The notes under the pieces are model-generated. The model saw only the letters and a program-made list of their open reading frames with translations. It had not been told where the DNA came from and did no database searches. A stretch of 64,000 bases of DNA, taken from the NCBI RefSeq assembly GCF_000058485.1, contig NC_008278.1, positions 6,132,962-6,196,961 of the forward strand. The letters are read 5' to 3'. The DNA is from Frankia alni ACN14a (GTDB lineage Bacteria; Actinomycetota; Actinomycetes; Frankiales; Frankiaceae). This document shows positions 46,498-55,958 of the stretch, piece by piece (the first letter of the stretch is position 1; the number at the start of each line of letters is the position of its first letter). The position numbers and the translations under genes were made by a program.

Positions 46498-47604
46498 TCA
46501 GCGGCCGGAGGAGCCGGGCAGTCCGGCGGCCGCCAGGATCTCGGTGGCGTCGGCGACCCCGGCCACGTCCGCGCTCGCGGCCGCGCCCTGCCCGCCCGGG
46601 TCCGCCGGGCCCAGGGTGGCCGGGCCCAGGCTGGCCGGGCGCAGCACACCGTCGTAGACCAGCTCGGCCGGTCCCCGCAGCAGCACGGTGCCGGGACGCC
46701 AGACGACCACCAGGCCGCCGCCCGGGACGTCGACCTCGACCTCGACCTCGACCGCCGACGGCGCCGCGCCGGCGCCGTGGCGCACCCCCGACACAGCCGA
46801 CGGGCGGACGCCCGCCGCCGCGCTTTGCCCCGGCTCGGCGTCAGGCGCGGGCTCGGAGGCGAGGGCAGATCCGGGGGTGGGACGCAGACCCTGGCGGGCG
46901 GCCCAGGCCACCGCGACCGCGCAGGCACCGGTGCCGCAGGAGGCCGTCTCCCCGACCCCGCGTTCGTAGACCCGCATGGCGACCCCACCCGGCCGCTCGA
47001 CGACGATCTCGACGTTCACCCCGTCCGGGAAGTCCACCGGGGAGAACGCGGGGGGGCGGGTCAGGTCGAGATCGCGCAGCGCGGGCACGTCGAGATCGTC
47101 GGCGAAGCAGACCGCGTGCGGGTTGCCCATCGACACCCCGACCGCCGTGAAGTCGCGCTCGGCGACGGTCACCGCCGACCCGGCCCCGGCAGACAGCCTC
47201 GGCGGCCCCATGTCGACCGTGACGTCCCCCGCGGCCGGCACCTCCACGAGGCGCAGGCCGGCGCGGGTCGCGATGGTGAAGCGGCCGGGCTGGGCGTAGC
47301 CGGCGGCGACCAGGTAGCGGGCGAACACGCGGGCGCCGTTGCCGCACATCTCGGCGACGGACCCGTCGGCGTTGCGGTAGTCCATGAACCAGCGGGCGGC
47401 CCCGGCGAGGGGGGCGACCTCGGGGACGGCGGCGGACAGCACGACCCGCAGCACGCCGTCCGCGCCGACGCCGGTGCGCCGGTCGCACAACGCACGGACC
47501 AGGTCCGCGGTGAGCTCGAGGTCGCCGTCCGGGTCGGGCAGCACGACGAAGTCGTTGCCCGTGCCATGGCCCTTGACGAAGCGCAGCTCCCGGTCGTCCC
47601 GCAC
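46498..47604 (-). CDS. dapF: Diaminopimelate epimerase with insertion and tail
   Basis: 368 aa. DapF converts LL- to meso-diaminopimelate for lysine and peptidoglycan. Both catalytic cysteines are present: FMDYRNADGS...EMCGNGARVFARY and GVGETASCGTGACA. The family is 270-290 aa; extra length is a ~40-residue Ala/Pro/Glu insert after the second Cys motif, with an EVEVEVD run, and a ~40-residue Ala-rich C-terminal tail. GTG 47604 begins MRDDRELRFVKGHGTGNDF, the standard start, though the ribosome site is weak. Confidence 0.93.
   Translation of the reverse strand: MRDDRELRFVKGHGTGNDFVVLPDPDGDLELTADLVRALCDRRTGVGADGVLRVVLSAAVPEVAPLAGAARWFMDYRNADGSVAEMCGNGARVFARYLVAAGYAQPGRFTIATRAGLRLVEVPAAGDVTVDMGPPRLSAGAGSAVTVAERDFTAVGVSMGNPHAVCFADDLDVPALRDLDLTRPPAFSPVDFPDGVNVEIVVERPGGVAMRVYERGVGETASCGTGACAVAVAWAARQGLRPTPGSALASEPAPDAEPGQSAAAGVRPSAVSGVRHGAGAAPSAVEVEVEVDVPGGGLVVVWRPGTVLLRGPAELVYDGVLRPASLGPATLGPADPGGQGAAASADVAGVADATEILAAAGLPGSSGR
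46730..46753. repeat. Hexanucleotide (gacctc) x4 inside dapF
   Basis: Four perfect copies of a 6-base unit encode EVEVEV on the minus strand. They lie in the non-conserved insert, so slippage would change only repeat number. Confidence 0.8.
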
Positions 47605-47733
47605 GAGGCGATCGTACGGCGCGACAACCCAGGCCGCCGAGCCGCCCGGGCCGATGGGGCCGCCCGGGCCGATGGGGACGATGGGGACGATCAGCGGATC
47701 AACCGTTCAGGTCGATCACACCGACGCCGCGAC

Positions 47734-48624
47734 TCATCCCCCGGCGGCGCGCACCCACTCCCCCATCCGGTCGTCGGTCCGCGCCGGCGGCCTGTACCAG
47801 CGGTCCGGGCGGCCCCGCCCCAGCGCGATCATCCGGGCGTCCTCCACCGGGACCGGCGGGCAGAACACCGGCCCGATCGCCCGGTCGCAGCCGAGCTCGA
47901 CCACCCGGGCGGCCAGCCGGGCGGTGTCCACGCCGTCGGCGACCACGGTGAGCCTCCGCTGGTGAGCCAGCCGGGCGATCGCCGCGACGACGGCCTCCCC
48001 CTCCAGGTCGCGCATGGTCGCCCGCAGGAAGACGCCGTCGAGCTTGACGAGGTCCAGCGGCAGCAGGTCGAACATCGCCAGCGACCCGAACCAGGTGCCG
48101 AACGACTCGACGGCGATCGCGACGCCGAGGCCGCGCAGCCGCTCCAGCAGGCGGGGCACCACCGGCGCGGCGAGCCCGAGGTCGCGCTCGCTGAACTCCA
48201 GGCCGATCGCCCCCGCCGGCAGCAGCCGGCCGGAGAGCAGCCGGTCGACCTCGGCGACGAAGGCGGGGCTGGCGAGCTGGCGGCCGTCGACGTTGACCCA
48301 CAGCCGGGGCGGGCGGATCGGCGTGCCCACGGCCATCCGGTGCCAGGTGCGCGCCTCCGTCACCGCCATCCGCAGGACCCACTGGTCGACCTGGTGGACG
48401 AGGCCGGCGGCGGCGGCGATCGGCATGAACTCCGCCGGGCCGAGCACGCCGCGCTCAGGATGCTGCCAGCGCGGGTGGGCTTCCATTCCCGGAACCGAGC
48501 CGTTACGCAGGTCCACCTCGGGTTGGAAATGCAATCGCAACGAGCCGTCGTCGAAAGCGGCGTAGAGGGCGGGAACGAGAGTCAGGTCGGGTGGGGAACC
48601 GGCAGCAGCGGAGGGCGCGGTCAC
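47734..48624 (-). CDS. EAL-domain protein with degenerate active site
   Basis: 296 aa; EAL domains degrade c-di-GMP. The chain shows the fold (LRLHFQPEVDLRNGSVPGMEAHPRW, LWVNVDGRQLASP, GLEFSERDL). Several catalytic residues are changed: EAH for EAL, AVESFGTW for IDDFGTG, VADGVDT for AEGVET and CDRAIGP for CQGYLF-like. Enzyme activity is doubtful; a c-di-GMP binding or regulatory role is more likely (inference). GTG 48624 follows GGAGAG. Located between dapF and miaA with no GGDEF partner nearby. Confidence 0.82.
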   Translation of the reverse strand: MTAPSAAAGSPPDLTLVPALYAAFDDGSLRLHFQPEVDLRNGSVPGMEAHPRWQHPERGVLGPAEFMPIAAAAGLVHQVDQWVLRMAVTEARTWHRMAVGTPIRPPRLWVNVDGRQLASPAFVAEVDRLLSGRLLPAGAIGLEFSERDLGLAAPVVPRLLERLRGLGVAIAVESFGTWFGSLAMFDLLPLDLVKLDGVFLRATMRDLEGEAVVAAIARLAHQRRLTVVADGVDTARLAARVVELGCDRAIGPVFCPPVPVEDARMIALGRGRPDRWYRPPARTDDRMGEWVRAAGG

Positions 48625-48732
48625 ATCGATCTCTCCAGACGCCGAGCGGGACCGGCCGCCGCACGCCGCGCGTCGGTGACGCCGTGGTTCGGCGCCGACC
48701 CGTCGCCCCGGAGCCGTTTGACCGATCACCCG

Positions 48733-49668
48733 TCAGAGCGAACCCACCAGCCGTAGCACCTGGGTGACATCCGGTTGGTCCAGCCAGACTATCCGCTCGT
48801 CCCGACGAAACCAGGACCTTTGCCGTCGGGCAAAGCGTCGCGTCGCGGTAATTGTGGCCTGCTTGGCCTCCTCGGCGGAGTCCATTGCTCCGTCGAACCA
48901 GGCGAGCAGCTGAGCGTATCCCAGCGCACGGGACGCCGTACGACCTTCCCGGAGGCCCATTTCCGCCAACCTTCGCACTTCGTCGGGAAAACCCGCGCCC
49001 CACATTCTCTCCACCCGTTCGACGATCCGTTCGTCGAGATCGGTCCGGTCGATCCCGATCTGGACGACGTCGTAGACGGAGCGATGCTCGGGCAGGGTGG
49101 CCTCGAAGGTTCCGGTCAGCTCGACGACCTCCAGCGCGCGCACGATGCGGCGACCGTTGGTGGGCAGGATCGCCGCCGCGGCCCGCGGCGCGAGCCGCGC
49201 CAGCTCGCCGTGCAGCGCCGGCGCCCCGCGGCTGGCCAGCTCCCGCTCCCAGCGCGCCCGCACGGCCGGATCGGTGCCCGGGAAGGTCAGATCGTCGAGG
49301 GCGGCGCGCAGGTACAGCCCCGACCCACCGACCAGCACCGGGGTCCGGCCCACCGCGAGCAGGCCGTCGATCACCCGTCGGGCGTCGGCCTGGAAGCTGG
49401 CGACGTCGGCGGCGCGGGTCACGTCCCAGACGTCGAGCAGATGGTGGGGCACCCCGCGGCGCTGCTCCAGCGGGACCTTGGCGGTGCCGATGTCCATCCC
49501 GCGGTAGAGCTGCATCGAGTCGGCGTTGACGACCTCGCCGCCGAGCGCGAGCGCCAGCTCGATGCCGAGATCGCTCTTGCCCGCGGCCGTCGGCCCCACC
49601 ACCGCCACCACCGGTCCCGGTCCCGAACCCGACTCTGATCCCGACCCTGACCGCTCCCGCGTGCTCAT
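48733..49668 (-). CDS. miaA: tRNA dimethylallyltransferase
   Basis: 311 aa. MiaA transfers a dimethylallyl group to A37 of tRNAs reading UNN codons. PVVAVVGPTAAGKSDLGIEL is the P-loop (about residue 20), with VNADSMQLYRGMDIGTAKV, VGGSGLYLRAALDDL and RRIVRALEVVELTG following. The C-terminal region FARRQRSWFRRDERI is diagnostic. ATG 49668 follows GGGGCG. Together with miaB it makes 2-methylthio-N6-isopentenyladenosine. Confidence 0.94.
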   Translation of the reverse strand: MSTRERSGSGSESGSGPGPVVAVVGPTAAGKSDLGIELALALGGEVVNADSMQLYRGMDIGTAKVPLEQRRGVPHHLLDVWDVTRAADVASFQADARRVIDGLLAVGRTPVLVGGSGLYLRAALDDLTFPGTDPAVRARWERELASRGAPALHGELARLAPRAAAAILPTNGRRIVRALEVVELTGTFEATLPEHRSVYDVVQIGIDRTDLDERIVERVERMWGAGFPDEVRRLAEMGLREGRTASRALGYAQLLAWFDGAMDSAEEAKQATITATRRFARRQRSWFRRDERIVWLDQPDVTQVLRLVGSL

Positions 49669-49739
49669 CGCCCCGATCGTGCCACGCGCCGGCGCGGCAT
49701 CGGCGCGCCCGCCCGATCGGCAGCCCTCGGCCCAGCCGG

Positions 49740-50645
49740 TCAGGCGGCTCCGGAGCTGGCCTCGGCGACGGCGGGCGCCGGCCGCCGCGCCGGCAGGCCC
49801 GACGACCGCCAGAAGCCGACCAGTGTGGCGACCAGCGCGTCCGGGGCGTCGGCCGCCGGGTCGTGGCGGGCACCCGGCAGCACCTCGTAGCGGGCCGCGA
49901 GCCGGCGGGCCATGTCGGCCTGCACGGCGGCCGGCCATCCGTCGTCGCTCTCACCGTGCGCGACGAGCACCGGCAGGCCCACGCCGCGGGCGACCGCCGC
50001 CAGCTCCGTGACCCGGTCGGGGGTGTCGAGCAGGTGCTGGGCGATCGCCATCAGGGCGGTCTGGTTGTGGGCGAAGAACCGTCGTCGCAGGAAGTCGGCC
50101 GTCGGCGCCGGCCGGGGCCGCTCCATGGCGTGCAGCGCCGCCCACACCGCGGCCGGCCCGCCCCGCTCCAGGACCAGCCGGATCGTGCGCAGCGCGGCCT
50201 GACGCCGCCCGACGATCCCGGCCGGTCCGGAGGACAGCAGGGTCAGCGTGCGGATCCGGCCGGGGTCGGCGATGACCGCCGCGCGGGCGACGAGGCCGCC
50301 GAAGCTGTGCCCGACCAGGTGCACGCCGTGCCCGCCCGGTGCGCCCGCCTGCAGGCCGAGCGCGCCGATCACACGATGCACGTCCTCGGCAAACGCCTCC
50401 AGGCTGTAGGCCGCGATCTCGTCGGGGCCGGGCGACTCGTGCTGGCCCCGCTGATCGAGCGCCGTCGCGGCAAAGCCCGCGGCGGCCACCGCCGGCATGA
50501 TCGGCAGAAAGTCCTCCTTGCTCGCCGCGTAGCCCGGCAACAGCAGAACCGCCGGGGCGTCCACCGACCCGCACCGCAGCGCGGCCAGGCCGGCGACATC
50601 GGTCCGCCACACACCTGGCGGCAGCTCAGCCGGACTCCCTACCAC
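49740..50645 (-). CDS. Alpha/beta hydrolase
   Basis: 301 aa. LLLPGYAASKEDFLPIMPA (oxyanion region), VHLVGHSFGGLVAR (nucleophile Ser in GHSFG), VLVAHGESDDGWPA (Asp) and the final LPGARHDP (His) form a full catalytic triad. Substrate unknown. The start is uncertain: GTG 50645 (overlapping the previous gene by 20 bases) or GTG 50612 have weak sites. It belongs to the leftward miaB-extradiol-hydrolase-miaA cluster. No export signal. Confidence 0.82.
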   Translation of the reverse strand: MVGSPAELPPGVWRTDVAGLAALRCGSVDAPAVLLLPGYAASKEDFLPIMPAVAAAGFAATALDQRGQHESPGPDEIAAYSLEAFAEDVHRVIGALGLQAGAPGGHGVHLVGHSFGGLVARAAVIADPGRIRTLTLLSSGPAGIVGRRQAALRTIRLVLERGGPAAVWAALHAMERPRPAPTADFLRRRFFAHNQTALMAIAQHLLDTPDRVTELAAVARGVGLPVLVAHGESDDGWPAAVQADMARRLAARYEVLPGARHDPAADAPDALVATLVGFWRSSGLPARRPAPAVAEASSGAA

Positions 50646-51459
50646 CTTGCGCGACCCCCCGATTCCAAACGGCAACCAGATAGCCGACACCGTAGGGCGC
50701 GTCGTCATAGGTGAGCTCGCTGGACCAGGCTTCGGTTGGCGTGTCGTCCCGAGTCGCGGCGAGTAGCGCACCGGCGAGGACCTGCCACGAGGCCCGGCCG
50801 GCGGCCAGCAGCTCGGCCGCCAGCTCGGGATCGAGGTCGAGCAGCGCACCGGGATCGGGTCCGGCCAGGGCCGCCGCCGCGGCGGCGTCGAACGCCGCGG
50901 CGCGCTCGTCAAACCCCCCAGGCGCCTTCAGGGTGCGCCGCGCCGAGCCGTCCCCCATGACCAGCAGCGCGAGCCGCTGCCCGGGCCGGGCCTGCACGAC
51001 GAGGCGTTCACCGAGGTCGGCCGCCTGCCGCGGGGAATGGCCGGCCGGCACCCCGAGCGCCGCGCGATCCCCGGACCAGCCGGCGCTCGCCAACAACCAG
51101 GCGCCGACGGTCAACGACAGAGGCAACGACGGCGCCACGGCGGCGGACGGCCCTGGGACCGGCGGCCCCGCGAACGGCGGCCCTGCGAACGGCGGCCCTG
51201 CGAACGGCGGGCCGGCGGGGGGCGGCCCGAGCGGCACGCGCAGGTCCACGCCGAAGCCGGCGAGCGATCCGGCCGACTCGGACCCGAAGCGCGTCTCGGC
51301 CGGTGCGTCCCCGACGACCACGATGCCGTCCGGCCGCGCGGCGCACAGCCGCCGCACCGCGTCCACGGCGGCGGCGCGGGCGTGGACCTGCTCACCGCGG
51401 CCGACCTCGGGGACCAGCAGCGGCGGGTGCGGGCAGACGGCCGCGGCGACGAGGGTCAC
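50626..51459 (-). CDS. Class III extradiol dioxygenase-like protein between miaA and miaB
   Basis: 277 aa. The N-terminus [32 protein letters not shown] and late [16 protein letters not shown] match the LigB-like fold of class III extradiol ring-cleavage enzymes; a His pair typical of iron binding (CPHPP, GHSP) is partly present. The reaction is unknown. GTG 51459 overlaps the miaB stop as [15 protein letters not shown] repeat (15-base units) interrupts the chain near residue 80. Homologues sit between miaA and miaB in other actinobacteria (inference). Confidence 0.75.
   Translation of the reverse strand: MTLVAAAVCPHPPLLVPEVGRGEQVHARAAAVDAVRRLCAARPDGIVVVGDAPAETRFGSESAGSLAGFGVDLRVPLGPPPAGPPFAGPPFAGPPFAGPPVPGPSAAVAPSLPLSLTVGAWLLASAGWSGDRAALGVPAGHSPRQAADLGERLVVQARPGQRLALLVMGDGSARRTLKAPGGFDERAAAFDAAAAAALAGPDPGALLDLDPELAAELLAAGRASWQVLAGALLAATRDDTPTEAWSSELTYDDAPYGVGYLVAVWNRGVAQGGRESG
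51163..51210. repeat. 15-base tandem repeat in extradiol-like gene
   Basis: Three copies of a gcgaacggcggccct-type 15-base unit encode PPFAG/GPPFA pentapeptides on the minus strand; in frame. Confidence 0.8.
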
Positions 51460-52949
51460 CGACGGCCCGGACTCGGCGCCGGGCCCACCGACGGCATGCC
51501 GAGGGCGACGGTCTGCCGGGCCGCCGTGGTGCCGGCACCGTCGCCGGCGGCGGGCACGGGGGCGGTGCGGGCGAGTTCCCAGGCGTCACCCGCGCGGGTG
51601 CGGCGGTGGGACAGCAGCGGACCGTCGGCCGTCAGATGATGCGGCGCCGCCCGTGTCACCACGGTCTCCACGACGTCACCGGGCCGTGCCGCAAGTCCCG
51701 CACCGGCCCGGAAGTGCACGAGACGACCGTCGCGCGCCCGGCCGGACAACCGGCCGGTGGCGTCGTCCTTGCGACCCTCGCCCTCCGCGACGAGCAGCTC
51801 GACCCGCCGGCCCACCAGCTCGCGGTTCTGCGCCCAGGAGACCTCGTCCTGCAGCGCGACCAGGCGGGCGTACCGCTCGGCCACGGTGGTCCGGTCGATC
51901 TGGCCGTCCATCGTCGCCGCCGGGGTTCCCGGACGCGGGGAGTACTGGAAGGTGAAGGCCCCGGCGAAGCGCGCCTGGCGCACCACGTCAAGGGTGTCGG
52001 CGAAGTCCGCCTCGGTCTCGCCGGGGAAGCCGACGATGATGTCGGTGGTGATGGCCGCGTCGGGCATCGCCGCCCGCACCCGCTCGACGATGCCGAGAAA
52101 CCGGTCCCGCCGGTAGGAGCGGCGCATCCGGCGCAGCACGTCGTCCGAGCCGGACTGCAGGGGCATGTGCAGCTGGTGGCAGACGTTGGGCGTGGCGGCC
52201 ATCGCCTCGATGACGTCGTCGGTGAAGTCCCGCGGATGCGGCGAGGTGAAGCGCACCCGCTCCAGGCCGTCGACCCGGCCGCAGGCGAGGAGAAGCTTGG
52301 CGAACGCCCCCGGGTCGCCGAGCGAACGGCCGTAGGAGTTCACGTTCTGCCCCAGCAGGGTGATCTCCAGCGCTCCCTCGCCGACGAGCGCCTCGACCTC
52401 GGCCAGCACGTCGCCCGGCCGGCGGTCGCGCTCGCGGCCGCGCAGGCTGGGCACGATGCAGAAGGTGCAGGTGTTGTCGCAGCCCACGCTGATGCTGACC
52501 CAGGCCGAGTGGTGGCTGGCCCGCCGCGTCGGCAGCGAGCTGGGAAACACCTCCAGCGCCTCGGCGATCTCCAGCTCGGCGGCGGCGTTGTGCCGGGCCC
52601 GTTCCAGCAGCACCGGCAGGCGATGCAGGTTGTGGGTGCCGAAGACGACGTCGACCCAGGGCGCCCGGTCGAGGATCGTCGAGCGGTCCTTCTGCGCCAG
52701 GCAGCCCCCGACGGCGATCTGCATCCCCGGGTGGCCCTTCTTCACCGGGACGAGCTGGCCGAGGTTGCCGTACAGCCGGTTGTCGGCGTTCTCCCGCACC
52801 GCACAGGTGTTGAACACGACGACGTCGGCCTCACTGCCGGGGGGGGCCGGAACGTAGCCGGCGGACTCGAGCAGTCCGGAGAGCCGTTCGGAGTCGTGAA
52901 CGTTCATCTGGCACCCGAACGTGCGTACCTCGTAGCTGCGGCCCGTCAC
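51456..52949 (-). CDS. miaB: tRNA-2-methylthio-N6-dimethylallyladenosine synthase
   Basis: 497 aa radical SAM methylthiotransferase. The MTTase N-domain cysteines are in [17 protein letters not shown] and GGCLAQ; the radical SAM motif is [11 protein letters not shown]. Next come [27 protein letters not shown] and [12 protein letters not shown]-terminal TRAM domain is followed by a ~40-residue tail. It completes the modification started by MiaA. GTG 52949 begins [13 protein letters not shown]; ribosome site weak. First gene of the miaB-to-miaA set. Confidence 0.94.
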   Translation of the reverse strand: MTGRSYEVRTFGCQMNVHDSERLSGLLESAGYVPAPPGSEADVVVFNTCAVRENADNRLYGNLGQLVPVKKGHPGMQIAVGGCLAQKDRSTILDRAPWVDVVFGTHNLHRLPVLLERARHNAAAELEIAEALEVFPSSLPTRRASHHSAWVSISVGCDNTCTFCIVPSLRGRERDRRPGDVLAEVEALVGEGALEITLLGQNVNSYGRSLGDPGAFAKLLLACGRVDGLERVRFTSPHPRDFTDDVIEAMAATPNVCHQLHMPLQSGSDDVLRRMRRSYRRDRFLGIVERVRAAMPDAAITTDIIVGFPGETEADFADTLDVVRQARFAGAFTFQYSPRPGTPAATMDGQIDRTTVAERYARLVALQDEVSWAQNRELVGRRVELLVAEGEGRKDDATGRLSGRARDGRLVHFRAGAGLAARPGDVVETVVTRAAPHHLTADGPLLSHRRTRAGDAWELARTAPVPAAGDGAGTTAARQTVALGMPSVGPAPSPGRR

Positions 52950-53278
52950 GTCAACCAGCCTACGGCGCGTCGCTCGCGGCCAGGTGGGCGACCGGCGCCC
53001 CGCCAGGCCGGACCGCCGGGCCGGGTCGACCGCACCGCGACGTCGCCCGGAGGGACGTGGACCCCCGAATCCATGTCGTTAAATATACAGATTCGCGGTC
53101 TTCGACGGCCCGTCGCGTATCATCCGCGAATGTCGCCGCAACGGTCCGGAAACGCTGGCGCAGCGGCCGTCCACCTGTCCGGCCCACGACAATCCGCGCG
53201 CCTGGCCCGTCCGTCCCGGATCCGCCGGGATGCTCGGTCCACCACCACACCGTTCTGCCATTGTGTCGGGAGGTCGAT

Positions 53279-54013
53279 GTGCCCCTGGTGACCCTGGAGG
53301 GAGTCGGGAAGTCCTTCGGCGACAACCGGGTACTGAGCGACGTCGATCTTTCTGTCGAGGCGGGAGAGGTCGTTGTCGTCATCGGGCCCTCCGGGTCCGG
53401 GAAGTCGACGCTGTGCCGCTGCATCAACCGGCTGGAGACGATCGACGAGGGCCGTATCCTGTTCGAGGGGAACCCGCTGCCCGCGGAGGGGCGGGAACTC
53501 GCCCGGATGCGCTCCCGGGTGGGAATGGTTTTCCAGTCGTTCAATCTGTTCGCCCACCGCACGATTCTCGACAACGTGACGCTCGGGCCGACGAAGGTGC
53601 TCGGACAGAAACGGGGCCAGGCCGAGGCCCGCGCCCGCGAACTGCTGACCAGGGTCGGCATCGCGGACAAGGCCGACCGGCTCCCCCGGCAGCTCTCCGG
53701 CGGCCAGCAGCAGCGCGCCGCCATCGCCCGGGCGCTGGCCATGGACCCGGTTCTCATGCTGTTCGACGAGCCGACCTCGGCCCTGGATCCCGAGATGATC
53801 TCCGAGGTGCTCGACGTCATGCGGTCCCTGGCCGCGACGGGAATGACCATGATCGTGGTTACCCACGAGATGGGCTTCGCCCGCTCCGCCGCCGACCGCG
53901 TGGCCTTCATGGCCGACGGTCGCATTCTGGAGATCGCGCCGCCCGACGACTTCTTCGGCGCGCCAAAGTCGGACCGGGCCAGGGACTTCCTGGCCAGGAT
54001 CCTGCAGCACTGA
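53279..54013 (+). CDS. gluA: Glutamate ABC transporter ATP-binding protein GluA
   Basis: 244 aa. Intact Walker [11 protein letters not shown]-loop VFQSFNLF, signature LSGGQQQR, Walker [15 protein letters not shown] and H-loop VTHEMGFA. It drives amino acid uptake with GluB-GluC-GluD. GTG 53279 follows GGGAGG by 5 bases; extension upstream lacks homology. First gene of the rightward glu operon; the next gene starts 229 bases on. Confidence 0.93.
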   Translation: MPLVTLEGVGKSFGDNRVLSDVDLSVEAGEVVVVIGPSGSGKSTLCRCINRLETIDEGRILFEGNPLPAEGRELARMRSRVGMVFQSFNLFAHRTILDNVTLGPTKVLGQKRGQAEARARELLTRVGIADKADRLPRQLSGGQQQRAAIARALAMDPVLMLFDEPTSALDPEMISEVLDVMRSLAATGMTMIVVTHEMGFARSAADRVAFMADGRILEIAPPDDFFGAPKSDRARDFLARILQH

Positions 54014-54014
54014 T

Positions 54015-54105
54015 GCGCAAGCACTGAACGCAAGAGCTGGTCGCAACGCAAGGGCTGGTCGCAAGCACCGACGCAAGCACTGCCACAAGCACTGACCGGG
54101 GCCGG
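54015..54105. repeat. gcaagcactg dispersed repeats between gluA and gluB
   Basis: Five or more copies of gcaagcactg/gcaacgcaag-like units occur right after the gluA stop, near 54018-54100. A GGGGCCGGCCCCG stem follows. This may be an RNA processing or attenuation region. Confidence 0.5.
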
Positions 54106-54242
54106 CCCCGGCGCCGGGCCACCCCCATGGCCCGCCGCGCGCCGGGCGGGAGCCGCGCCCCGGGCGGCACACCGGGACACCTCCTTCGACACCAGACCCC
54201 GTTCCGGACCCGGCGGTCCGGGGCACCGCGAGAGGATCGGTC

Positions 54243-55235
54243 ATGCGTACACCGTTCAGTCGGGGCCGGCGGCCATCCGCCGGGCGTCCTACCGGTGACC
54301 CCGGGCAACCCGGCGGGAACTCACCCCGACGTTCCGCCGGGTCCGGCCGCGCCCGGCGGCGCGGCGGCGCGCTGCTGCTCGGCGCCGCGATGGTCGCCAC
54401 CCTCGGCCTGACCGCCTGTGGCAGCAGCGACGACGACACCAAGGACGCGGCGCCCACGGGCGCCGCGGCCAGCTTCGCCCCGGGCACCACGATGGCCCGC
54501 CTCCACGACGCCGGGAAGATCACCGTCGGGACGAAGTTCGACCAGAACCTGTTCGGCCTGAAGAACCTCAGCGGCAAGCCCGAGGGCTTCGACGTCGAGA
54601 TCGCGGAGATCATCACGGATGCCCTCGGGATCCCCCGGGACAAGGTGAACTTCGTGGAGACGGTGTCGGCCAACCGTGAGCCGTTCATCCAGCAGGGCCG
54701 GGTCGACATGGTCGTCGCCACGTACACGATCAACGACAAGCGCAAGAAGGTCGTCGACTTCGCCGGGCCGTACTACGTCGCCGGACAGTCGATCATGGTG
54801 GCGAAGAAGAACACCGACATCACCGGCAAGGACTCCCTCGCCGGCAAGAAGGTGTGCTCGGTCAGCGGGTCCACCCCGGCGGAGAACATCCGCAAGGTGG
54901 CACCGGCCGCCCAGCTGGTGCTGTTCGACGTGTACAGCAAGTGCGCGGACGCGCTGAAGAACGGGCAGGTGGACGCGGTCACGACCGACAACGTGATCCT
55001 GCTCGGCCTGATCGACAAGGATCCGGACGCCTTCAAGCTCGTCGGCGGCACCTTCACGAAGGAGCCGTACGGCATCGGGATCAAGAAGGGCGACACGGCC
55101 TTCCGGACGTTCATCAACGACACGCTGGAGGCCTCGTACTCCGACGGCCGCTGGGCGAAGGCGTTCAGCTCGACCGTCGGGAAGGTCGAGCCCAACACCC
55201 CGACCCCGCCGCCCGTCGACCGCTACACCTCCTGA
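54243..55235 (+). CDS. gluB: Glutamate-binding lipoprotein GluB
   Basis: 330 aa substrate-binding protein. After an Arg-rich start comes a signal peptide with lipobox LGLTACGSS, so it is lipid-anchored outside. SBP_bac_3 features: KITVGTKFDQNLFGLKN, GFDVEIAEIITDALGI, QGRVDMVVATYTINDKRKK and FAGPYYVAGQSIMVAK. Closest type is glutamate/aspartate binding. ATG 54243 follows AGAGGATC. It delivers substrate to GluC/GluD. Confidence 0.93.
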   Translation: MRTPFSRGRRPSAGRPTGDPGQPGGNSPRRSAGSGRARRRGGALLLGAAMVATLGLTACGSSDDDTKDAAPTGAAASFAPGTTMARLHDAGKITVGTKFDQNLFGLKNLSGKPEGFDVEIAEIITDALGIPRDKVNFVETVSANREPFIQQGRVDMVVATYTINDKRKKVVDFAGPYYVAGQSIMVAKKNTDITGKDSLAGKKVCSVSGSTPAENIRKVAPAAQLVLFDVYSKCADALKNGQVDAVTTDNVILLGLIDKDPDAFKLVGGTFTKEPYGIGIKKGDTAFRTFINDTLEASYSDGRWAKAFSSTVGKVEPNTPTPPPVDRYTS

Positions 55236-55310
55236 CCCACCGGTCGCGGTGATCGGCTGGTTCCGCCGGTCACCGCGACCAGGCGTTCCACCGCACGAGG
55301 GAGCTTCGCG

Positions 55311-55958
55311 ATCGACGCCGTCTTCGACAACCTCGACATCTTCGCCGAGGGATTCCGCCGCACGGTGGGCCTGAGCCTGTTCGCGGCGATCGCGGCGCTG
55401 ATCCTCGGCACCGCGCTCGCGGCGATGCGGGTCTCGCCGGTGCCTCCCCTGCGCTGGCTCGGCACCGCCTACGTGGAGATCGTCCGCAACACCCCGCTGA
55501 CAGTGGTGTTCTTCTTCGTCGTGTTCGTCCTGCCGCAGGTCGACATCGTGTTCTCCTACTTCACCTTCGCGGTGGTCGCCCTGTCGATCTATCACGGAGC
55601 GCTGGTCTGCGAGGCGGTCCGCTCGGGCATCAACGGGGTCGACCTCGGTCAGGCGGAGGCCGCCCGCGCGCTCGGCCTGACCTTCACCCAGTCACTGCGG
55701 ATGATCGTGCTGCCGCAGGCGTTCCGCAACGTGCTCCAGCCCCTCGGCAGCGTGATCAGCGCCCTGATCCGCAACACCTCGATCGCCGCGGCGTTCGGCG
55801 TCCAGGAGCTGACCGGGGTCGTGCAACGGCTGACGACGGCGAACCCGGACTCGGTCATCGCCGTTCTGCTCGGCGGCGTGGTCGCCTACCTGATCCTCAC
55901 CCTGGCACTGGCGGGCGCACTGGCCCTGACCGAACGACGGGTGGCGAGGGCACGATGA
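55311..55958 (+). CDS. gluC: Glutamate ABC transporter permease GluC, probable ATC start
   Basis: 215 aa, HisM-type permease. MSD motif: EAARALGLTFTQSLRMIVLP (EAA loop). The frame opens after the gluB stop (55233) but has no ATG or TTG and only a poor CTG (55257) before a GTG at 55365. Starting at that GTG would lose IDAVFDNLDIFAEGFRRT, the segment that lines up with the normal N-terminus of GluC proteins. GAGGGAG (55297-55303) sits 7 bases before ATC 55311, a good ribosome-site distance. I therefore propose AUC initiation, with GTG 55365 as fallback. The stop overlaps gluD as ATGA. Confidence 0.8.
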   Translation: MDAVFDNLDIFAEGFRRTVGLSLFAAIAALILGTALAAMRVSPVPPLRWLGTAYVEIVRNTPLTVVFFFVVFVLPQVDIVFSYFTFAVVALSIYHGALVCEAVRSGINGVDLGQAEAARALGLTFTQSLRMIVLPQAFRNVLQPLGSVISALIRNTSIAAAFGVQELTGVVQRLTTANPDSVIAVLLGGVVAYLILTLALAGALALTERRVARAR

